Shown piece after piece: positions 30,070-39,487 of a stretch of DNA of 64,000 nucleotides (its first letter is position 1; each line of letters starts with the position of its first letter). The position numbers and the translations under genes were made by a program. This DNA is from Solirubrobacter soli DSM 22325 (GTDB taxonomy: Bacteria > Actinomycetota > Thermoleophilia > Solirubrobacterales > Solirubrobacteraceae): the NCBI RefSeq assembly GCF_000423665.1, contig NZ_AUIK01000033.1, forward strand, positions 34,492 to 98,491, in the 5' to 3' direction. The notes below the pieces were generated by a model. It searched no databases. It was not told the DNA's origin and saw only the letters and a program-made list of their open reading frames with translations.

Positions 30070-31548
30070 TCAATTGATCTTCGGGGCCAACGCCTTCCGC
30101 GTCTTGAGGACGTGGACCGCCTTCGCCGACCCGAGCGTGACGGTCACCGTGAGCTTCGCGGTCGTCGGCAGGCGGCGGAACGCGGCCAGGTCGACCGTGC
30201 CCTTCGCGTCGCGCTTGACGTAGCGCTTCTTCGGGCAGCCCTTGCCGGAACAGACGACGGTGACCGTCGCGCCCGCGGGCACGCCGGTCGCGCGCAGCGA
30301 CTTGAGCTTCGTGCCCTTGCCCGATGCGCTGAGCGCGAAGGTGAGCTTCTGCGCGGCCGGGACGCTGGGCCCCGGCAAAGCGGTGGGCGGAAACCACGTG
30401 ACCCAGCTGCGCAGCACGCTCGCGCCGAGGTTGCCGGCGCCGTCGGTCCCGCGGACGCTGAACGAGTGCTGACCGGGCGTGAGGCCCGACAGCGTCAGTG
30501 GACTCGAGCAGGCCGAGAACGGCCCGCCGTCGACGCTGCACTCGGTGCTCCCGGCCTCGTTGAGCGAGAACGCGAACGTCTCGGCGTCGACCGCCTGCAG
30601 AGAACCCTGGCCCGGCCCGGAGAAGGGATCGAGCGAGGCGACGGGCGGGGTCGAGTCGACCGTCCACGTGCGCTTGGCGGGGATGTGATCGCCGTAGACG
30701 CCGTCGATCGCGCGCACCGAGAACGTGTGCTGCCCGTCGGCGAGTGGGCCGACCTGGAACGCGACGTCGCCGCTCGCCGGCTTGTTCCCGCAGGCCACGA
30801 ACGACGCGCCGTCGAGCGAGCACTGGAACGCCACACCCGCGACCGAGCCGTACTTGAACGTCGGCGAGCGATCGGCCGAGACGTCCGCGGGCCCGGCCGT
30901 GAGCGCCGTGTCGAGGATCCGGAAGGTGAGCGGCGAGGTCTGCGCGCTCTGGTTGCCCGACGGGTCGGTGGCGCGGGCGCGGACGGTGTGCGTTCCCTCG
31001 GCGAGGCCGAACGATCCGTCGCACGGCCCGCTGACCACGTTGTCGATCGTGCACGTGCTCGAACCGACCGTGTCGTTGGCGACCAGCGCGAACGAGACGC
31101 TGCGCTCGTGTGTGGGGCTGTATTGCGGGAGGACGAGGGAGATCGTCGGCGCCGTGGTGTCGGAGAACGTCGCGACCGCGATCACGTCGTTGACGCCCTT
31201 GGAGAGCGCGCCGAAGATCTGACAGCCCGTGCTGGGCTGGTCGCAGCCGCCGCAGTTCGCGCCGCTGACCGTCGTGCAGCTCCAGGACACGAGCGACGAC
31301 TTGTTCGGCTGGGCGGCGTTGGCCATCGCGGTGAAGGCCGCCGCGGACGAGGACGCCTCGTCCTTGTAGCCCACGTCGTACGTGCCGCAGTTCTTCGTTT
31401 GCGCGGTGCCGACGGTGGACTCGCAGGACAGCGCACCGCTGATCTTCCCCGGCCCGTGGACGAGCACGGTCACCCGCAACTCGGAGGCCTGCGCGGGGGT
31501 CGCCAGCGCACCCAGCAGGCACGCCAGCACGACGACGATGCGGATCAA
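30070..31548 (-). CDS. Secreted Ig-like repeat protein
   Basis: 492 residues with a signal peptide (about 1-22, ending TPAQAS). It contains three or four tandem beta-sandwich repeats recognised by a Cys-containing core (FQCSLDGASFVACGNKP; TECSVDGGPFSACSSPL) followed by LxxGxHTFSVRAxD. Between them are linkers such as DTTAPTISLVLP and STPPVASLDPFSG. The C-terminal 100 residues are a basic beta domain like those ending the two M36 proteases. It is probably a cell-surface or secreted structural/binding protein. The start is TTG (31548) with a good AAAGGA seven bases upstream. It follows the GH31 gene by 12 bases. Confidence 0.8.
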   Translation of the reverse strand: MIRIVVVLACLLGALATPAQASELRVTVLVHGPGKISGALSCESTVGTAQTKNCGTYDVGYKDEASSSAAAFTAMANAAQPNKSSLVSWSCTTVSGANCGGCDQPSTGCQIFGALSKGVNDVIAVATFSDTTAPTISLVLPQYSPTHERSVSFALVANDTVGSSTCTIDNVVSGPCDGSFGLAEGTHTVRARATDPSGNQSAQTSPLTFRILDTALTAGPADVSADRSPTFKYGSVAGVAFQCSLDGASFVACGNKPASGDVAFQVGPLADGQHTFSVRAIDGVYGDHIPAKRTWTVDSTPPVASLDPFSGPGQGSLQAVDAETFAFSLNEAGSTECSVDGGPFSACSSPLTLSGLTPGQHSFSVRGTDGAGNLGASVLRSWVTWFPPTALPGPSVPAAQKLTFALSASGKGTKLKSLRATGVPAGATVTVVCSGKGCPKKRYVKRDAKGTVDLAAFRRLPTTAKLTVTVTLGSAKAVHVLKTRKALAPKIN

Positions 31549-31560
31549 TGTGGTCCTTTC

Positions 31561-33573
31561 TCAGCGCGATCGGAACGTGATCTCGCGCCCGGCCGTTGCG
31601 GACCACTCGCCCCGATTCCACCGGATCACGGTGCCGTCGGCCAGACGGCTAACCGCACGTCCACATGACGGTTCGCCCCACAATGTGGCCTCCAGTGGCT
31701 TGACATCGTCGCCGAGTCCACGTGCGACCGCGTCTTCCGGGTAGGTGGCGATGATCGCCCCGCGCCGCACCCACACGGGGATGCGACCCAGCGGCGCCGG
31801 CGCCCGCACGACGCCGCCGCCCGCGATCTCGGCGCCGTCCCAGGTCGCGATCCAATCGCCGGCGGGCAGGTCGACCTCGACCTGCCGCGCGCCGTTTTCC
31901 AGCACCGGCGCCACCCACAGCGACGGGCCGTACCCGTACGCGTCCGCGACCGCCCAGTCGCCGTGGCCGATCAGCGCTCCCGGGCGGATGATCGGCAGCC
32001 CGCACCGCGCCGCGGTCGCCGCCGCGGCCAGCACGTACGGCACGAGCCGCTCGTGCAAGAGGATGTAGGCGCGGTAGAGCGCGAGCGTCTCCTCGTCGTA
32101 GGTCCACGCCTCCTGCTCGAAACGCGAGTGGGCGTGCATCAAGGGGGTGAAGCAGCCGAACTGCACCCACCGCAGCAGCAGCTCCTTCGGCGCCCGCGAC
32201 ATCAACTGCTCGCCCAGGTACCCGCCGATGTCATGCGACCAGTTCGAGAAGCCGGAGGCGGCCGCGGTGAGCGTCGCCGCCACGAGCGTGCGCAGCGACC
32301 AGAAGTCCGACGGCTGGTCGCCGCCCCAGGTGATGCCGACGGCCTGCTGGCCGGTCCACCCGGGGCGCCCGAAGAGCACGCCCTCGCCCGGGTGGACCTC
32401 GTCCAGCGCGCGCTGCATCGAGCGGCGGTACTTCAGCCCGTGGCCCCACGCCGCGGCCGCCCCGGTGGTCCCGTCCGCGAAGCGCGCGTCGTCCGGGATG
32501 TACCAGCCCTCGCCGTCGTCGGCCTTGATCCCCTGCACGCCGAGCGCGAGCACCCGCTTGGCCTGCTCGCGCCACCACGCCTCGGCCGTCGGCGAAGTGA
32601 AGTCGACCGGGGAGCCGGTTCCCATCCACCACTTGGCCACCAGCGGCTCGCCGTCGCCGTCTCGCACGAACATCTCGGGCTCGTAGTTGGGCGCGGGAGC
32701 GCGGTGCAGCCGCTCGGACTCTGCGTCCGGCGGGTACTGGCCGTCGTCGGAGTCGAGGTTCACCCACGGCGCAACCCACACCACGGTCCGCACCCCGTCC
32801 GCGCGCCAGCGGGCGATCATGCCCTCCGCGTCGGGGAACTGGTGCGGGTTGAACTCCCACGTGTTGTATTGCGTCGCCCACGGGGAGTCGAGGACGATCG
32901 CGTCGAGCGGGAGGTCGTGCTCGCGGTAGCCCCGGAAGTCGTCCTCGGCCTCGGTCTCGTGGTTGTAGACGTCGCGGCTCTTCCAGTGGCCGTACGCCCA
33001 CTCGGGCAGCACCGGCGGGAAGCCGGTCAGCTCCAGGAACGCGCGCAGGCGCGCGAACGGGGTCGGGTGGGTGAAGAAGTGCACGCGCAGCGGGCCCGCG
33101 TCGCGGCGGGTGGAGAGCACGACCTCGTCGCCGAGATCGAAGCGGGCCCCGTGGCCGTCCGTCTCGATCCACGCCGCCCACCCGCGGCTGGCCAGCAGCC
33201 ACGGCACGGGGGCGTAGTCGCCCTGGGGGATGCCGCCGAGCTCGAGCATGTCCGGCGGGCAGTCGGGTCCGGTGTACGCGCGGTCGGCGCCGAGCTGCAG
33301 GCTGCGGCCGGACTGGTCGACGTGCAGCCCGTGCCGGGCGCCCAGCCCGATGAACTGCTGCTGCGGATGACCGGGCAGGACGAGCCCGATCCGGTGCACG
33401 CCCTCCGGCGCCTCCACGGTCACGACCTCGTGGTGAGGACCGACCGTCTCGCGCCTCGGCGACACGAGTCCGTCGACCGGGTCGTCGAGCTCCTCGGAGG
33501 CCATCACGCCCTCGGTCAGCTGGATGAACTCGTCGTGGGCCCTACCCGCCCACGTCCGTACGCCGAGCTTCAT
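31561..33573 (-). CDS. Glycoside hydrolase family 31 (alpha-glucosidase/alpha-xylosidase type)
   Basis: 670 residues. An N-terminal beta-sandwich is followed by a TIM barrel from about residue 215. The nucleophile motif GIKADDGEGWYIP aligns with KTDFGE of YicI-type enzymes; the acid/base is in WGGDQPSDFWSLR, and WSHDIGGY is the sugar-binding loop. A C-terminal beta domain follows. It should cleave alpha-linked glucosides or xylosides. No signal peptide, so it acts in the cytoplasm. The start is set at the ATG at 33573 (MKLGVRTW). It is divergent from the PHP-glycosyltransferase gene, with a 116-base gap. Confidence 0.9.
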   Translation of the reverse strand: MKLGVRTWAGRAHDEFIQLTEGVMASEELDDPVDGLVSPRRETVGPHHEVVTVEAPEGVHRIGLVLPGHPQQQFIGLGARHGLHVDQSGRSLQLGADRAYTGPDCPPDMLELGGIPQGDYAPVPWLLASRGWAAWIETDGHGARFDLGDEVVLSTRRDAGPLRVHFFTHPTPFARLRAFLELTGFPPVLPEWAYGHWKSRDVYNHETEAEDDFRGYREHDLPLDAIVLDSPWATQYNTWEFNPHQFPDAEGMIARWRADGVRTVVWVAPWVNLDSDDGQYPPDAESERLHRAPAPNYEPEMFVRDGDGEPLVAKWWMGTGSPVDFTSPTAEAWWREQAKRVLALGVQGIKADDGEGWYIPDDARFADGTTGAAAAWGHGLKYRRSMQRALDEVHPGEGVLFGRPGWTGQQAVGITWGGDQPSDFWSLRTLVAATLTAAASGFSNWSHDIGGYLGEQLMSRAPKELLLRWVQFGCFTPLMHAHSRFEQEAWTYDEETLALYRAYILLHERLVPYVLAAAATAARCGLPIIRPGALIGHGDWAVADAYGYGPSLWVAPVLENGARQVEVDLPAGDWIATWDGAEIAGGGVVRAPAPLGRIPVWVRRGAIIATYPEDAVARGLGDDVKPLEATLWGEPSCGRAVSRLADGTVIRWNRGEWSATAGREITFRSR

Positions 33574-33689
33574 GACGCTGCACCTTCGCCACCGGAAAGC
33601 GTTCGCCCCCAGACCGTTCACACAACCGTCACGAGGTGTTGTCCGCTTGGTCACAAACCCCCTGCAACGGCGCCCGATTCTCCAGAGAC

Positions 33690-35942
33690 ATGAAGACAAG
33701 CCGCGCGGACCTCCACTGCCACTCCACGGCGTCGGAGGAGTCGAAGCTCGGCGTCCAGCGCGCCCTCGGCCTGCCCGAGTGCGCGACGCCGCCGGAGGAG
33801 GTCTATTCCCTCGCCAAGCGCCGGGGGATGGACTTCGTGACGATCACCGATCACGACACGATCGATGGCGTCATGACGATCGCCGACCGGCCCGACGTCT
33901 TCGTGTCAGAGGAGCTCACTGCTCACTTCCGCGGCGAGCCACAGGCTGTCCACATCCTCTGCCTCGGGATCACGCCGGACGATCACGACTGGCTGCAGGC
34001 GCACAGCCATGACGTCGAGGTCGTCGCGCACTACCTGCACGAGAACGAGATCACCTGCGCGCTCGCGCATCCCTTCTACGCGGTCGAGGCGCCGCTGCTG
34101 CCGCGCCACCGCCGCCGGCTCGCGCAGCTCTTCGACACCTGGGAGGTCCGCAACGGCTCCCGCGCGCGGGAGCTCAACCACCCGGCCGCGATCTACGTCG
34201 AGACGCACGGGGGGACCGGCGTCGGCGGGTCCGACGACCACGCGGGCGTGGACATCGGCCGCACCTGGTCGATGACGCCTGAGGCCGCGACGACCACCGA
34301 GTTCCTCGCGCACATCCGTGCCGGCCGCGTGAGCGCGCACGGCGAGCAGGGCTCGGCCGCCAAGTGGGCGCACGCCGCGATGGCGCTGGCGATCCGCGCG
34401 CTCGGCCGCGGCGAGGCCACCGACGCGCCCGATCCCGCCGCGGTCCTGCGGATGGTCGAGCGCGTGATGCTCGAAGGCGACGCGCGCACCGGCGCCATCG
34501 GCTGCGACCTCGGCCCCGAGGACGCCCGCGCGCTCCTGCGCGCCTGGCTGGACGCGGTCGACCTGCACATGAGCGAGGCGGAGCTGCTGGCGCTGCTGCA
34601 GTCCGACGGCTTCTCGCACGCGGACCTGGAGCGCCGCGCGCGGCGTCACCACGAGCGCCGGCTGCAACGCGCGGTCGCGACGGCGGTCGCCGACCCGTCG
34701 CAGATCGCCGCCGCCGCGCAGGAGGTCTTCACCGCCTGCTTCGCCGCGATCCCCTACGCCCCCGCCACCGCGTTCCTCGGGCGCGAGAAGAGCAAGCTCG
34801 CCACCCGCGACCACGAGCCGGTGCGCGTGGCGCTGGTGGCGGACGGGATCGGCTCGATGCACGGCGTCACGCACACGCTCGACGAGATCCGCGAGCGCGG
34901 CGTGCCCGGCTTCGAGGTCGAGGTCATCGGCACCGACCCGCACGTCGACCGCCGCCTGAGCGCGGTCGCCGAGGTCGAGATCCCGTTCTACGCGGGGCTG
35001 AAGATCGGCGTCCCGTCGTTGCCCGCCGTCGTCGAAGCGCTGGCCGAGGGCCGCTACGGCGTCCTGCACCTCTGCTCCCCCGGGCCGGCCGGCGTGGCCG
35101 CGGCGATGATCGGCCGCGTCATGCAGCTGCCGATCGCGGGCTCCTACCACACCGAGCTCGCCGCCTACACGGCGCTGCGGTCCGGTGACGAGGGGCTCGC
35201 CGCGGGGGTCGAGGTCGCGCTCGGCGCCTTCTACGGCGGCTGCGACGCCGTCTTGTCGCCGTCGGCCGTGTCCGACGAGCGCCTGCGCGCGCTCGGCATC
35301 GACGAGAGCCGGATCGGCCGCTGGGACCGCGGCGTCGACCTCGGGCGGTTCTCACCCACGCTGCGCACCCGCGCGGCCGACGGGCGCATTCGCGTGCTGT
35401 ACGCCGGCCGACTCACGAAGGAGAAGGGCGTCGACCTCCTCGCCGACGCGTTCCTGGCCGCGCGGGCGCGCGACCCGCGCCTCGAGCTCGTCCTGGCGGG
35501 CGGCGGGCCGGAGGAGGACGCGCTGCGCGCACGGCTGGGCTCGGCCGCGACGTTCCTCGGCTGGCTCGAGGGCGACGCGCTCGCCCGCGCCTACGCCGAC
35601 GCGGACCTCTTCCTCTTCTGCTCTCAGACCGACACCTTCGGCCAGGTGGTGCTGGAGGCACAGGCGTCGGGGCTGCCGGTCGTCGCCGTCGACGCCGGCG
35701 GCCCCACCGAGCTGATCGCCACCGGCCGCTCGGGCGTCCTGTGCCCCCCGCGCGCCAGCGCCCTGGCCGACGCGGTCGCCGGCCTGGCGGGCCAGACGGC
35801 GTCCCGCAAGCGCCTCGCCACCGGAGGCCTCGCGGCGGTCCGCGACCGCACCTGGGAAGCCTCGCTCGCTGCGCTGGGCGCCGGCTGGCGCCGCGCGATG
35901 GCCGCCCATGAGGGCGAGGCAGCAGGAGTCCGCGCGGCATGA
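33690..35942 (+). CDS. Fusion of a PHP metallo-phosphoesterase domain and a GT4 glycosyltransferase
   Basis: 750 residues in two halves. Residues 1-340 form a PHP domain with the metal motifs ADLHCHSTASEES (HxH), FVTITDHDTIDG (DH), CALAHPFY and GGSDDHAGVDIG. Residues 375-745 form a GT-B glycosyltransferase: VRVALVADGIGSMHGVTHTL at the N-terminus, LYAGRLTKEKGVDLLADAF and QTDTFGQVVLEAQASGLPVV (E-x7-E). A PHP phosphatase joined to a sugar transferase suggests one step transfers a sugar and the other hydrolyses a phosphate in the same pathway. The ATG at 33690 is the natural start. It overlaps the next GT4 gene by four bases and leads a six-gene operon. Confidence 0.88.
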   Translation: MKTSRADLHCHSTASEESKLGVQRALGLPECATPPEEVYSLAKRRGMDFVTITDHDTIDGVMTIADRPDVFVSEELTAHFRGEPQAVHILCLGITPDDHDWLQAHSHDVEVVAHYLHENEITCALAHPFYAVEAPLLPRHRRRLAQLFDTWEVRNGSRARELNHPAAIYVETHGGTGVGGSDDHAGVDIGRTWSMTPEAATTTEFLAHIRAGRVSAHGEQGSAAKWAHAAMALAIRALGRGEATDAPDPAAVLRMVERVMLEGDARTGAIGCDLGPEDARALLRAWLDAVDLHMSEAELLALLQSDGFSHADLERRARRHHERRLQRAVATAVADPSQIAAAAQEVFTACFAAIPYAPATAFLGREKSKLATRDHEPVRVALVADGIGSMHGVTHTLDEIRERGVPGFEVEVIGTDPHVDRRLSAVAEVEIPFYAGLKIGVPSLPAVVEALAEGRYGVLHLCSPGPAGVAAAMIGRVMQLPIAGSYHTELAAYTALRSGDEGLAAGVEVALGAFYGGCDAVLSPSAVSDERLRALGIDESRIGRWDRGVDLGRFSPTLRTRAADGRIRVLYAGRLTKEKGVDLLADAFLAARARDPRLELVLAGGGPEEDALRARLGSAATFLGWLEGDALARAYADADLFLFCSQTDTFGQVVLEAQASGLPVVAVDAGGPTELIATGRSGVLCPPRASALADAVAGLAGQTASRKRLATGGLAAVRDRTWEASLAALGAGWRRAMAAHEGEAAGVRAA

Positions 35943-37198
35943 ACCTGATCGGCGGTGAGCGCAGCGAGAGCGGCGCCACCGCCGCCGGGCCGCGCGCGCG
36001 TTTTGACCGCACGGCCCCACGCCTCGCCGCGCCGATCCTCGACGACCTGATGGTGGAGGACGCCGCGTCCGCCCGCGACGGCGACGGGGCGCCCCGCCGG
36101 CCCGCGCTGCGGCTCGTCACCGCGCGCCCCCTGCGCGTCGTGGATGTGGCCATGTGGTACGGCGAGCGGTCCGGGGGCATCCGAACGTACCTCGATGCCA
36201 AGACCGCGTTCGCCCAGCGCACGGGCGCCTTCGAGCACCGGTTGGTGGTGCCCGGGATCGTGCGCAAGGTGACCGACCACACGTGCTCGCTGCCGTCGAT
36301 CCGCGTCGCGAACTCCAACGGCTACCGCTGGCCGATCGGAACGCGGCCCCTGGTCGACCTCCTGCGCGAGCTCGACCCTGACGTCGTGCTGCTGCACGAC
36401 CCGTTCTGGGCGCCGCGGGCGGTGCAGTCGATCGGCGTGCCGGTGGTGATGGTCCACCACGGGTCGCTCGACCTGGACGCCAACGCGATCCCCGGCCCCA
36501 CCCGCGTCTACCGGCCCGCGCTAGGACGCTGGCTGCGGCGCGCGTACGCGGGTGCCGACGCCGTCATGTCGGCCTGCGACCCGCACCCCGACACCGGTCG
36601 CGGCGCGACGATGCCGCTGCGCTTCGGCCTCGACACCGCGTTCTACCCCGAGGGCGACGAGCAGCGCGGCGACCACGTGCTCTACGCGGGACGGATCGGG
36701 CGTGAGAAGGGGGTCTTCGAGCTCCTCGAGGCCGCCGCGCTGAGCCGCGAGCCGTGGCCGCTGTGGCTGATGGGCACCGGCAGCGCCGCGAAGGTCGTCG
36801 ACGCGCAGATCCGCCGGCTCGGGCTCGGCGACCGCGTGCGCCTCGTCCCGTACGAGCGCGACCGCGACGCCCTCGCCTCCGCCTACCGCAGCGCGCGCTG
36901 CGTGGTGATGCCGGGCGAACTGGAGACGTTCGGCCTCGTCGCGTTCGAGGCCGCCGCGTCCGGCGCCGCGACCGTCGCCTGCTCGAACGCACCATCGGCC
37001 AGCCTGCTGGGAGACCTCGTCCACACGTTCCATCCGGGCGACCCGCGCGCGCTCCTCGACGCGGTCGAGCGCGCCCGAGCCGCCGAACCCGACCGCCTCA
37101 CCGCGGCGCGCTTCGCCGCCGCCAACCGCTGGGAGCGAGCCTTCGCCGCCGAACTCGCCGACCTGGAACATGTCGTCGCGCAGAGGAGAGCTGTGTGA
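35939..37198 (+). CDS. Glycosyltransferase family 4
   Basis: 419 residues. The first 65 residues are a loosely conserved, charged stretch. The GT-B fold then starts at LRVVDVAMWYGERSGGIRTY. The donor domain shows LYAGRIGREKGVFELLEAAA and the E-x7-E motif in LETFGLVAFEAAASG. It acts with the preceding fusion protein, to which it is coupled through an ATGA overlap. An earlier HHGSLDLDANAIPG loop may bind the acceptor. Substrate unknown. Confidence 0.88.
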   Translation: MNLIGGERSESGATAAGPRARFDRTAPRLAAPILDDLMVEDAASARDGDGAPRRPALRLVTARPLRVVDVAMWYGERSGGIRTYLDAKTAFAQRTGAFEHRLVVPGIVRKVTDHTCSLPSIRVANSNGYRWPIGTRPLVDLLRELDPDVVLLHDPFWAPRAVQSIGVPVVMVHHGSLDLDANAIPGPTRVYRPALGRWLRRAYAGADAVMSACDPHPDTGRGATMPLRFGLDTAFYPEGDEQRGDHVLYAGRIGREKGVFELLEAAALSREPWPLWLMGTGSAAKVVDAQIRRLGLGDRVRLVPYERDRDALASAYRSARCVVMPGELETFGLVAFEAAASGAATVACSNAPSASLLGDLVHTFHPGDPRALLDAVERARAAEPDRLTAARFAAANRWERAFAAELADLEHVVAQRRAV

Positions 37199-37494
37199 CC
37201 CCCACCCCCGAACCGCCCTGGAGCACGTCCGGCCCCAGGCCCGCCCGCACCACCTCACCCGTGCCCCGCGGCCGAGCGGCGCCGCCGGCCACGCGCGACG
37301 CCGCGCCGCCTGCACCTGGCGCCCGCCCGGCGCCGCGGGGCCGCGAGGCGCCGCCGGCCGCCCGTGCGCGGCGCGGCGACCCGCCCGCCGGGGCGGTGTC
37401 GCGCCGCGACGCGTTTCCCTCCGGCCCGTCCCCGCGGGGAGCGGAGCTCGCGCCCGTCGTCCGCGCCGCGCGGCGGTTGGAGCGGGAACGATGA
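37195..37494 (+). CDS. Small Pro/Ala/Arg-rich disordered protein
   Basis: 99 residues, starting from GTG with GAGGAG upstream at good spacing. It overlaps the stop of the upstream GT4 (GTGTGA) and, at its end, the ATG of the next gene (ATGA). These two couplings suggest the frame is really translated. The composition is almost only Pro, Ala, Arg and Gly with Thr/Ser at the start, so it is probably disordered; I see no domain. It may be a linker-like protein, or just a frame kept open by base composition. Confidence 0.5.
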   Translation: MTPTPEPPWSTSGPRPARTTSPVPRGRAAPPATRDAAPPAPGARPAPRGREAPPAARARRGDPPAGAVSRRDAFPSGPSPRGAELAPVVRAARRLERER

Positions 37495-38237
37495 CCGCGC
37501 TGTTGCCGCGGCCGCCCGCCCCGCCGCTCCGGCACGAGAACGGCGTGCTGGCGGTGGCGATCCACGACGTCGAGCCCGCGACGTTCACGCGCTGCGCGCT
37601 GATCCGCGACTGGCTCGACGACCTCGGGGTCGGGCGGGTGACGCTGCTGGTGATCCCCGCGCCGCAGCTGCACCCGTTCCCCGCCCGCTCGCCGGAGCTC
37701 GCGAACTGGCTGCTGGACCGCGTCGACGCGGGGGACGCCGTCGCCCAGCACGGGCTGCAGCACCGGCGGACGCGGCCGCCGTCGCGCCTGCAGCGGCCGC
37801 TGCGGGAGTTCCAGGGCGGCGTCTCCGCCGAGTACCCCGGGCTGGACGCCGACGCGACCATCGCTTCCGTGGACGCCGGCCACAACGTCCTCACCGGCGC
37901 CGGGCTGAACCCGCGCGGGTTCGTCGCCCCCGGCTACGCCTACACGAGCGCGCTGCGCGAGCACCTGGCGACGCGCTTCGACTGGTGGGCGACGCTGCTC
38001 TCACTGCGCGGGAACGCCCGCGCCGGGGCGCCCGCGCTGACCCTCGGCACGAGCAGCAGCTTCAAGCGCGCGACCTCGCCCGCGTTCGTGCGCGCCGGCG
38101 CGGCGCTGTCGGGCAAGGTGCTGCGGTTGGACCTGCACCCGGCCGACTTCGATCACCCCCGCCACGTGCTCGCGCTGGAGCGGGTGCTGCAGCGCGCGCG
38201 GGGGCGCGTCGCCGTCACGTACGACGACTTGTGTTGA
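37491..38237 (+). CDS. Polysaccharide deacetylase-like protein (DUF2334 type)
   Basis: 248 residues with a NodB-like barrel pattern: VLAVAIHDVEPATF near the start (IHDV metal-binding Asp), AQHGLQHRR in the middle (HxxxH zinc pair) and RGFVAPGYAYT. The last part, LRLDLHPADFDH, is the C-terminal His motif of DUF2334 members. It probably removes an acyl group from a sugar polymer or glycolipid. It is coupled at both ends to neighbours. No signal peptide, so it acts in the cytoplasm. Confidence 0.8.
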   Translation: MTALLPRPPAPPLRHENGVLAVAIHDVEPATFTRCALIRDWLDDLGVGRVTLLVIPAPQLHPFPARSPELANWLLDRVDAGDAVAQHGLQHRRTRPPSRLQRPLREFQGGVSAEYPGLDADATIASVDAGHNVLTGAGLNPRGFVAPGYAYTSALREHLATRFDWWATLLSLRGNARAGAPALTLGTSSSFKRATSPAFVRAGAALSGKVLRLDLHPADFDHPRHVLALERVLQRARGRVAVTYDDLC

Positions 38238-39487
38238 ACGGCCCGGCGGAGGCCGTATTGCGCGCCAACTGGCGCCAGGGCACCCGCCGGGACGGCACCC
38301 CGTTCGCGTTCACCTGCCCGTCCCCGCGCCGCTACAAGCACCAGTGGTACTGGGACAGCTGCTTCCACGCGATCGCCTGGACGCACATCGACCGCGCCCG
38401 CGCCAAGGAGGAGCTGCGGACGCTGCTCAGAGCCGGGCGCCCCGACGGCTTCATCCCCCACACCGCGTTCTGGCAGGCCTCGCCGCGCTGGCGTCGCGCC
38501 CCGCTCTACGCGACCCTCAACTTCCGCGGCGACACCGGCACGGCCTCGATCCAGACGCCGCTGCTGGCCGTCGCGTGGGAGCGGGTCGCACACGGCGACG
38601 ACGCGTTCAGGCAAGAGGGCCTGGAGCCGCTGAAGGCCCACGCCCGCTGGCTGATCGAGGAGCGCGACCCCGACGACGACGGGCTGATCACGATCCTGCT
38701 GCCCGACGAGTCCGGCCTCGACGACTCCCCCAAGTACGACGCCGTCTACGGCTCACTGGCGCACTACAAGCCGGGGTACGCACGGCTCGTCCAGCGCTGC
38801 CGGCGCGCTCGCTGGAACGCCGCCGCCCTCACGCGCACCAGCGACGAGCACGTCGAGGACGTGCTGGTCAACGTCGCCCACGCGCTCTCGCTCAGAGCCC
38901 TGCACCGCATGTCCGGCGAGCCGGAGTGGGCCGAGCACGCCGCCCGCACCGAGCAGGCGTTGATGGAGCGCTGCTGGGATGCCGAGCGCGGTCTGTTCTT
39001 CGACCTCGCCGGCCGCGACGAGCATCGCGTCGAGGTCTCGACCTGGTCGAGCCTGGCACCGCTCGCGCTCGACGCCGTCCCCCGCGAGGTGCGCGAGCGG
39101 CTGGCGAACGAGCACCTCCTCAACCCCCGCCGCTACCTCGCGCGCTTCGGCGTCCCCAGCGTCTCCATGGAGGAGCCGAGCTTCCGCCCTGGCTTCAACG
39201 CCTACCGCACGTGGCGCGGCGCCGCGTGGGTGAACACGGCCTGGTTCATGGTCGGCGGCCTGCGCGCGCTGGGCGCGCACGACGAGGCCGACCGCCTCGC
39301 CCAGGGCGTCGCCGACGCGGCCGCTCGATCGGGCTTGCGCGAGTACTACCACCCGCGCACCGGCTCCGGCCACGGCGAGCAGCGCTTCGGCTGGTCGACG
39401 CTCCTGCTCGACCTCCCCGCGGGGTTCTCCGTACCGTGGCCGCGTGCATCTGCTTCGCCGGACCGGGGCCGACCTCCCGTTCGCTGA
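38231..39487 (+). CDS. (alpha/alpha)6 glycosidase, GH63/trehalase-like family
   Basis: 418 residues if started from the GTG at 38231, which overlaps the preceding stop. The toroid signature is clear: YKHQWYWDSCFHAIAW at the start, GFIPHTAFWQ, LLPDESGLDDSPKYD, then SFRPGFNAYRTWRGAAWVNT and YYHPRTGSGHGEQRFGWSTL at the end. This matches a glucosylglycerate-hydrolase/mannosylglycerate or GH63-like clade; exact specificity is not decided. Its last 44 bases overlap the tocopherol cyclase gene in another frame. It belongs to the operon with the glycosyltransferases. Confidence 0.82.
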   Translation: MLNGPAEAVLRANWRQGTRRDGTPFAFTCPSPRRYKHQWYWDSCFHAIAWTHIDRARAKEELRTLLRAGRPDGFIPHTAFWQASPRWRRAPLYATLNFRGDTGTASIQTPLLAVAWERVAHGDDAFRQEGLEPLKAHARWLIEERDPDDDGLITILLPDESGLDDSPKYDAVYGSLAHYKPGYARLVQRCRRARWNAAALTRTSDEHVEDVLVNVAHALSLRALHRMSGEPEWAEHAARTEQALMERCWDAERGLFFDLAGRDEHRVEVSTWSSLAPLALDAVPREVRERLANEHLLNPRRYLARFGVPSVSMEEPSFRPGFNAYRTWRGAAWVNTAWFMVGGLRALGAHDEADRLAQGVADAAARSGLREYYHPRTGSGHGEQRFGWSTLLLDLPAGFSVPWPRASASPDRGRPPVR

